Positions 59,196 to 64,000 of a stretch of DNA of 64,000 nt are shown here, piece after piece; position 1 is the stretch's first letter, and each line of letters starts with the position of its first letter. A program made the translations under genes and the position numbers. This DNA comes from Bradyrhizobium liaoningense (GTDB lineage: Bacteria > Pseudomonadota > Alphaproteobacteria > Rhizobiales > Xanthobacteraceae): positions 1 through 64,000 of the forward strand of contig NZ_JAFCJT010000001.1 of NCBI RefSeq assembly GCF_018130785.1, in the 5' to 3' direction. The notes below the pieces were generated by a model that did not search any database, was not told the DNA's origin, and was given only the letters and a program-made list of their open reading frames with translations.

Positions 59196-60119
59196 ATGCT
59201 GGATCAAGGCGCTATCGATTGGGACGACTTTCGCTTCGTGCTGGCCATCGTGCGGGGCGGCTCGGTGTCGGCTGCGGCAAAACAGCTCGGAGTCGACCAC
59301 GCGACCGTGATCCGCCGCGTCGACCGGCTGGAAAAGCACCTCTCGGCAAAGCTGTTTGACCGGCGCAAGACCGGCTATCTCCTCACCGAGGCCGGCCAGC
59401 GCGTCGCCGACAGTGCGGAAGCGATGGAATCGACCATCGTCGCCAACCAGGAGCAGGTCGGCGGCTCGGTCGCGCGGCTCACCGGTACGGTACGGATCGG
59501 CGCGCCCGACGGGTTCGGCACCGCCTTCCTGGCGCCGCGGCTCGCGCCGTTCGCGGATCGCTATCCCGATCTCGATCTGCAACTTGTGGCCACCGCGCGG
59601 CTGTTCAGCCTCTCCAAGCGCGAGGCCGATATCGCGATCAGCCTGACCATGCCGAAGGAAGGCCGCATCGTCGGCCGCAAGCTGCTCGATTATCGGCTCG
59701 GGCTCTATGCGGCGCCTGCCTATCTCGACCGCTTTCCGGCCATCACCTCGCGCGAGGTGCTGCCGCAGCATCGCTTCGTCGGCTATATCGAGGAACTGCT
59801 GTTCACGCCCGAGCTCGACTATCTGCCGCAGGTGTCGCCGCGGATCTCAGCGCGCCTGCGTAGCGCCAATCTGATCGCGCAGCTCAACGCCACGCTCGCG
59901 GGCTTCGGCATCGCCGTGCTGCCGCATTTCATGACGAGCGATTATCCGCAGCTTGTCGCGGTGCTGCCGGAAGAGGTTTCGATCACGCGGTCGTTCTGGA
60001 TGCTGATGCACGCGGACAGCAAGGACCTCGCGCGGATCAGGGCGGTGGCCGATTACATCGGCGAGATCGTGGAGCGCGAGCGGGCGTTGTTTGCGGGGCG
60101 GGTAAGGACGGTCCCGTAG
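59196..60119 (+). CDS. LysR-family transcriptional regulator, probable mms-cluster regulator
   Basis: 307 aa from the ATG at 59196. N-terminal helix-turn-helix WDDFRFVLAIVRGGSVSAAAKQLGVDHATVIRRVDRLE and the LysR effector domain are standard. It is divergent from mmsA with a perfect palindrome between, so it most likely controls valine breakdown; inducer unknown. Its TAG stop codon lies in the first bases of a palindromic repeat. A longer in-frame start at 59097 would run through the operator and is rejected. Confidence 0.9.
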   Translation: MLDQGAIDWDDFRFVLAIVRGGSVSAAAKQLGVDHATVIRRVDRLEKHLSAKLFDRRKTGYLLTEAGQRVADSAEAMESTIVANQEQVGGSVARLTGTVRIGAPDGFGTAFLAPRLAPFADRYPDLDLQLVATARLFSLSKREADIAISLTMPKEGRIVGRKLLDYRLGLYAAPAYLDRFPAITSREVLPQHRFVGYIEELLFTPELDYLPQVSPRISARLRSANLIAQLNATLAGFGIAVLPHFMTSDYPQLVAVLPEEVSITRSFWMLMHADSKDLARIRAVADYIGEIVERERALFAGRVRTVP

Positions 60120-60209
60120 GGTGAGCAAAGCGAAAGCGTGCCCACCATATTCGTTGCAGGCGTGAACAGATGGTGGGCACGGCGCAAGAGCGCCTTTGCC
60201 CACCCTACC
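60115..60209. repeat. Palindromic repeat, CGTAGGGTGGGC family, copy 3
   Basis: Left end CGTAGGGTGAGCAAAGCG (one mismatch to the family), right end CGCCTTTGCCCACCCTACC, inner arms GTGCCCACCAT and ATGGTGGGCAC. It joins two convergent genes and supplies the LysR stop codon. Confidence 0.85.
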
Positions 60210-60214
60210 GCATC

Positions 60215-60835
60215 TCAGTTCTGCTTCGCCTTCTTCGTCGCCGTCACCTTCGGCTCGCGCTTCGCACCATCGAGCGCGCTGTCCTTGCCGGCCTTCAGCA
60301 CCTCGTCCGACAGTTCGCTGGAGCCGGCGATGCGCGCCAGCAGCATGGTGCCGGCCATCGTGGCAAGCGTCGCGATGGCCTGCTTGCGCGCGGCCTTGCG
60401 CGGCAGGTTCGGGATGAAATCGGTCATCATCTCGACCATCTCGTCGAGCTTTCCGGCAAAGGCTTTTCGCGTCTTGGGGCTCTCACGGGCGATCTCGGCG
60501 CCGAGCGCCGGAATCGAGCAGCCGTGGCCCGGATTGTCCCGATGCAACGCCGAGAGATAGGTCTCGACGATCTGGGTCAGTTGCTTTTCGGGCGCGACCT
60601 GATCGGACTGCTTGCGCCAGTGCTCCATCGAGCGGTCCATGGCGTAGGCAAAGGCCTCGATCACCAGCGCCTCGCGCGAGTCGAAATGCGCATAGAACCC
60701 GCCATGGGTCAGGCCGGCCTCCTTCATGAGGTCGGCGACGCCGATGCCGTGGGCGCCTTTTTCCCGCAGCCGCACAGAGGCCTTCTTCACGATTCGGTCG
60801 TGGGTTTCCTGCTTGTGTTCCCGGGAATAGCGCAT
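60215..60835 (-). CDS. TetR-family transcriptional regulator
   Basis: 206 aa. The N-terminal helix-turn-helix reads VRLREKGAHGIGVADLMKEAGLTHGGFYAHFDSREALV, typical of TetR/AcrR proteins, followed by a helical ligand domain and a lysine-rich tail (KREPKVTATKKAKQN). It is downstream of the thioesterase gene on the same strand (69 bases). A palindrome upstream of the thioesterase gene (61448-61465) is a possible operator. Confidence 0.9.
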   Translation of the reverse strand: MRYSREHKQETHDRIVKKASVRLREKGAHGIGVADLMKEAGLTHGGFYAHFDSREALVIEAFAYAMDRSMEHWRKQSDQVAPEKQLTQIVETYLSALHRDNPGHGCSIPALGAEIARESPKTRKAFAGKLDEMVEMMTDFIPNLPRKAARKQAIATLATMAGTMLLARIAGSSELSDEVLKAGKDSALDGAKREPKVTATKKAKQN

Positions 60836-60904
60836 GCGGGTCTCATTGAATGTCGGAGATCATCTCATAACACAGAAACGGACCAGGCGGTGCATTAATT
60901 CATG

Positions 60905-61435
60905 TTAAGTTGTCACGCCGATCATGGAAAAGGTTGCAGTTGCATGGACTGCGAGCGCACCCTTGCCGTCGCGGACAAAGCCCTCGGTGTAGCTGGTCTG
61001 GCGTCCCAGCTTGATGATCTTGCCTTCGGCCGAGATCAGCCCGGAACGGACCGACAGCGGGCGCAGGAAGGTCATTTTCAGGTCGAGGGTCACGGACGAT
61101 TGCCCGGCCTCCAGCCGCGTCGAGATGGCGCAGCCCATGGCGGTATCGATCAGCGCCGCGGCGGTCGCGCCGTGCAGGAGGCCGATGGTATTTTCGAGAT
61201 CCTCGCGTGGCTCCAGTTCCATCACGATCCGGCCCGGCTCGACCACCGCCATGGTGAAACCGATCAATTTTGCGAAGGGCGGCGGCGGCAACCGGCCGTC
61301 GCGGATTCCCAGCATCGCGTCCATGCCTGAAAGCCCCATCGCCACTTTTGCAACCGGCGCAGGCACCTGCCAATCCACCACGCGCTCACGCCGCTGCGCG
61401 GGCGAAAACAGATCGAGTTGATCGTTACTGGTCAT
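60905..61435 (-). CDS. PaaI-family thioesterase (hotdog fold)
   Basis: 176 aa. The hotdog domain occupies residues 55-170 with the PaaI/YbaW-like signature NTIGLLHGATAAALIDTAMGCAI, in which His/Gly and Asp residues line the active site. Likely hydrolyses an acyl- or aryl-CoA. The N-terminal 50 residues are an extension without recognised motif. Divergent from the enoyl-CoA hydratase gene. Confidence 0.88.
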   Translation of the reverse strand: MTSNDQLDLFSPAQRRERVVDWQVPAPVAKVAMGLSGMDAMLGIRDGRLPPPPFAKLIGFTMAVVEPGRIVMELEPREDLENTIGLLHGATAAALIDTAMGCAISTRLEAGQSSVTLDLKMTFLRPLSVRSGLISAEGKIIKLGRQTSYTEGFVRDGKGALAVHATATFSMIGVTT

Positions 61436-61447
61436 GGCGGCCTCTTT

Positions 61448-61465
61448 GTATGATGACTGTCATAC
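61448..61465. promoter_or_regulatory. Palindrome in the thioesterase/enoyl-CoA hydratase divergent spacer
   Basis: GTATGA-TGACTG-TCATAC: six-base perfect inverted arms, with an inner ATGAC-T-GTCAT palindrome. Position 13 bases upstream of the thioesterase start suits a repressor such as the neighbouring TetR protein. Confidence 0.55.
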
Positions 61466-61561
61466 TATGTCACGAACTTCACAATGGCAACTCCGTTCCC
61501 CACCCGCTTGACAAGCAGGGCGTTTCGGCACCGAAGTGATCCCGACCCGCGCGCCTCGCGC

Positions 61562-62359
61562 ATGTCCACGAAACTCCGAGACGTCCCGATGGAAATGCTC
61601 AACAATCACTGCGGCGTGACGCGCGATGCGCGCGGCGTCGTTCATGTCGCGATCTGCAACGCCGGCCCGCTCAACATTCTGGGCTCGCCCGTCACCGATG
61701 CCGTGCGCGAAGGCCTGCAGACCCTCGCGACCGACCGCAGCATCCGCGTCGTGGTGCTGCGCGGCCAGAGCGAGAAGAGCATGATCGGCGGCGCCGACAT
61801 CAAGGAGATGGCCAAGCTCGACCAGAAGTCAGCCGAAGCCTTCATCAGCCGCCTGCGCGATCTCTGCGAGGCCGTACGCCAATTCCCTGCCCCCGTGATC
61901 GCGCGGATGCCGGGCTGGTGCCTCGGCGGTGGGCTCGAAGTCGCCGCCGCCTGCGATTTCAGGATCGCGGCGTATGATGCGCATTTCGGCATGCCGGAGG
62001 TCCGCGTCGGCATCCCCTCGGTGATTCACGCAGCCCTGCTGCCACGCCTCATCGGCTGGGCGCGCGCCCGCTGGCTGGTGATGACGGCGGAGAACATCGA
62101 CGCGCCGACGGCGCTGGCCTGGGGCCTGGTCGACAAGGTCGCGCCGGCGGGCGGATTGGATGCAGAGGTCGAACACGTTGTGACGGCGCTGCTCGAATGC
62201 GGCCCCGAGGCGCTGCGCTCGCAAAAGGCGCTGCTGCGGCAATGGGAGGAACTGCCGCTGACGGAGTCGGTCAACCTCAGCGTCAAGGTGTTCGGCGAGT
62301 CCTTCCTGACGGACGAGCCGACGCGGCTGATGCAGGCGTTTGTGAACAGGAAGCGGTAG
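61562..62359 (+). CDS. Enoyl-CoA hydratase/isomerase-family protein
   Basis: 265 aa from the ATG at 61562; a Met at 61589 or 61595 could also serve and no strong ribosome site decides. Crotonase motifs: SMIGGADIKEMAKLD (oxyanion hole) and MPGWCLGGGLEVAAACDFRIA, with EVRVGIPSVIHAALLPRLIG. The usual catalytic Glu positions are partly changed (PEVRVGIPS), so hydratase activity is probable but not certain. Lies next to a thiolase gene on the same strand. Confidence 0.88.
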   Translation: MSTKLRDVPMEMLNNHCGVTRDARGVVHVAICNAGPLNILGSPVTDAVREGLQTLATDRSIRVVVLRGQSEKSMIGGADIKEMAKLDQKSAEAFISRLRDLCEAVRQFPAPVIARMPGWCLGGGLEVAAACDFRIAAYDAHFGMPEVRVGIPSVIHAALLPRLIGWARARWLVMTAENIDAPTALAWGLVDKVAPAGGLDAEVEHVVTALLECGPEALRSQKALLRQWEELPLTESVNLSVKVFGESFLTDEPTRLMQAFVNRKR

Positions 62360-62397
62360 GGTTGCCGCCGCGTTAGCACGCCGTCACTACACCAAAG

Positions 62398-62499
62398 GTG
62401 TCATGCCCCGCGAAGGCGGGGCATCCAGTACGCTGCAGCTTCTCGATTCATCACAGCCGTCTAGCAGTACTGGATCACCCGCCTTCGCGGGTGATGACA
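62398..62499. repeat. Intergenic palindromic repeat (TGTCATGCCCCGCGAAGGCGGGGCATCCAGTA type)
   Basis: Outer arms GTGTCATGCCCCGCGAAGGC and GCCTTCGCGGGTGATGACA, inner ATCCAGTA and TACTGGAT. Three hairpins in a row: each outer arm is itself a hairpin (GCCCCGCGAAGGCGGGGC and CACCCGCCTTCGCGGGTG). It separates the enoyl-CoA hydratase gene from the thiolase gene. Confidence 0.85.
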
Positions 62500-62642
62500 G
62501 TGTGCCGTGGGCAGGCCTCCTCCGATCGCACGAGCAAATCTCATGCGAACCGCAAGATTTTCTCATGCCGGCCGCGGTTGCATTTTTTGCGCCGCATCAT
62601 ATGATGATCATAATCTTTCACGTCATCGCAGGGAGTTTTCTC

Positions 62643-63839
62643 ATGGCCGAAGCCGCCGATCCCGTCGTCATCGTCTCCGCCGCCCGCACTCCGCTCGGCC
62701 GCTTCATGGGCGAATTGTCGCCACTGGCGGCGCACAAGCTCGGATCCCACGTCATCGGCGCAGCACTGGACCGCGCAAAACTCGCGCCCGAGAAGATCGA
62801 CGAGGTCTTCATGGGCTGCGTGCTGCCGGCCGGACAAGGCCAGGCGCCGGCTCGCCAGGCGGCACGTAGCGCCGGCCTGCCCGACGCCACGGGCGCAACC
62901 ACCGTCAACAAGGTCTGCGGCTCCGGCATGAAGGCGACCATGCTGGCGCACGACATCATCCGCGCAGGCTCGGCCGAGATCGTCGTCTCCGGCGGCATGG
63001 AGAGCATGAGCAATGCGCCCTATCTCCTCGCCAAGGCGCGCGGCGGCTATCGCGCCGGTCATGACCGCATCATCGATCACATGATGATGGACGGGCTGGA
63101 GGACGCTTACGAGACCGGCCGCTCCATGGGCGATTTCGGCGAAGCTACCGCGGAAGCCTATCAGTTCACCCGCAAGGACCAGGATGCCTACGCGATGGAA
63201 ACGCTGAGCCGCGCGCGCAAGGCGGTCGAGAGCGGCGCGTTCAAGGCCGAGATCGCACCGATCACGCTCACCGAGAAAGCAGGCCCGCGCATCGTCGCCA
63301 ATGACGAGCATCCGCTGAAGGTCGATCCTGCGAAAATCCCCGGATTGAAGCCGGCGTTCCGCGCCAACGGCACCATCACGCCGGCCGCCTCCTCCGCCAA
63401 TGCCGACGGCGCCGCCGCGCTGGTGCTGACGAAGCGCTCGCTCGCGGATCGCAACGGCCTGCCTCTCATCGCCGAGATCAAGGGCCACGCCACCCACAGC
63501 CAGGAGCCGCAATGGTTCACGACGGCGCCGATCCCGGCGATCCGCAAGCTGCTCGACAAGGTCGGCTGGAGCGCCGGCGACGTCGACCTGTTCGAGATCA
63601 ACGAAGCCTTCGCCGTGGTGGCGATGGCGGCGCAGCGGGATCTCGGCATTCCCCGCGAGAAGTTGAACGTCAACGGCGGCGCCTGCGCGCTCGGCCATCC
63701 CATCGGCGCCACCGGCGCGCGGCTGATCGTGACGCTGCTGCACGCGCTCGAGGCGCAGAACCTCAAACGCGGCGTCGCGGCACTCTGCATCGGCGGCGGT
63801 GAAGCCACTGCGATCGCCGTGGAGCGTCTGACGCACTGA
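62643..63839 (+). CDS. Acetyl-CoA acetyltransferase (thiolase)
   Basis: 398 aa from the ATG at 62643, with GGGAG upstream. Thiolase motifs: NKVCGSGMKATMLA with the acyl-binding Cys, NEAFAVVAMAAQRDLG, NVNGGACALGHPIGATGAR (catalytic His) and CIGGGEATAIAVE with the second Cys. Condenses or cleaves acetoacetyl-CoA; the degradative or biosynthetic direction cannot be told. In this cluster it could serve beta-oxidation or polyhydroxybutyrate metabolism. Confidence 0.95.
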   Translation: MAEAADPVVIVSAARTPLGRFMGELSPLAAHKLGSHVIGAALDRAKLAPEKIDEVFMGCVLPAGQGQAPARQAARSAGLPDATGATTVNKVCGSGMKATMLAHDIIRAGSAEIVVSGGMESMSNAPYLLAKARGGYRAGHDRIIDHMMMDGLEDAYETGRSMGDFGEATAEAYQFTRKDQDAYAMETLSRARKAVESGAFKAEIAPITLTEKAGPRIVANDEHPLKVDPAKIPGLKPAFRANGTITPAASSANADGAAALVLTKRSLADRNGLPLIAEIKGHATHSQEPQWFTTAPIPAIRKLLDKVGWSAGDVDLFEINEAFAVVAMAAQRDLGIPREKLNVNGGACALGHPIGATGARLIVTLLHALEAQNLKRGVAALCIGGGEATAIAVERLTH

Positions 63840-63953
63840 CCAAGAGTCACGTCCGAAAATGAGGGAACTCTGTCATTTCCGACAGACAGATCCCGTGCCA
63901 TTCTGCAAACTCGCGCAAGTCTCTTGCGACCTGACTACCAAGATTGAGGCCCA

Positions 63954-64000
63954 ATGATTTCGAACTGGCTCGCGGCAGCGCTTTCCCGCCGCAATATCCA
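63954..64000 (+). CDS. Start of a new gene, truncated by window edge (possibly an MFS transporter)
   Basis: An ATG at 63954 opens a frame reading MISNWLAAALSRRNI before the window ends. The RRNI(H) ending resembles the N terminus of OFA-type MFS transporters, but 15 residues are too few to decide. There is GAGGC before the start as a possible ribosome site. Confidence 0.4.
   Translation, partial: MISNWLAAALSRRNI

Overview
The window reads as an alphaproteobacterial chromosome, most likely Bradyrhizobium or a close relative. The evidence is high-GC codon use, several families of long intergenic palindromic repeats (three copies of a CGTAGGGTGGGC...GCCCACCCTACG element), alphaproteobacterial LexA boxes (GAAC-N7-GAAC), and a core gene set of guaA, guaB, rsmB, rlmE, ppx and a branched-chain/fatty acid catabolic cluster. 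No species name can be fixed from the sequence alone. No tRNA, rRNA or CRISPR array was seen.

Region 1 (1 to about 24,940) is a genomic island. It ends at the 3' end of guaA with a tyrosine recombinase (23392-24648, minus) and an AlpA-type regulator beside it; guaA 3' ends are a known integration site for such islands. The other island end lies outside the window. The cargo is mostly DNA-conflict genes: an SRAP/YedK-type protein with an odd start; a nitrilase-fold protein overlapping the gene for a Rad50-like ATPase with a zinc hook; a DUF3800 protein; a DUF2130 coiled-coil/nuclease-like protein; a Dcm-like methyltransferase, Vsr nickase and EcoRII-like endonuclease operon; and, facing it, a tight six-gene operon encoding an ankyrin-sigma70 fusion, a MORC/MutL-type GHKL ATPase, a Z1 helicase-like ATPase, a PD-(D/E)XK protein (DUF4420), an AIPR protein and a stand-alone protein homologous to the N-terminal domain of the neighbouring EcoRII-like enzyme. 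The last operon matches the Mza (MutL-Z1-AIPR) type of anti-phage locus. The shared EcoRII-N domain links the two convergent operons and suggests one composite system that reads the same DNA site. Two LexA boxes and an operator-like inverted repeat precede the methyltransferase.

Region 2 (24,941 to about 41,300) is core chromosome: guaA, a SnoaL-like protein, a divergent HxlR regulator/MFS pair, a cupin, a cold-shock protein with a clear terminator, rsmB, a MAPEG protein, a metallophosphoesterase, a zinc-free MDR oxidoreductase, guaB, a DHA2-type MFS transporter, a decayed glycosidase fragment, rlmE and a Ppx/GppA phosphatase.

Region 3 (41,500 to 49,700) holds a stand-alone molybdopterin-binding dehydrogenase subunit, a secreted DUF5107 protein, a hotdog-fold protein, a YaiI/DUF188 protein, an ABC-F ATPase and a DSD1-type PLP enzyme.

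Region 4 (49,786 to the end) is acyl-CoA metabolism: a flavoprotein, SDR, MaoC hydratase and acyl-CoA ligase followed by a valine-degradation set (mmsB, hydroxyisobutyryl-CoA hydrolase-like, acyl-CoA dehydrogenase, mmsA) with a divergent LysR regulator and a perfect palindromic operator, then a TetR regulator, a thioesterase, an enoyl-CoA hydratase and a thiolase. A new gene starts at the right edge.
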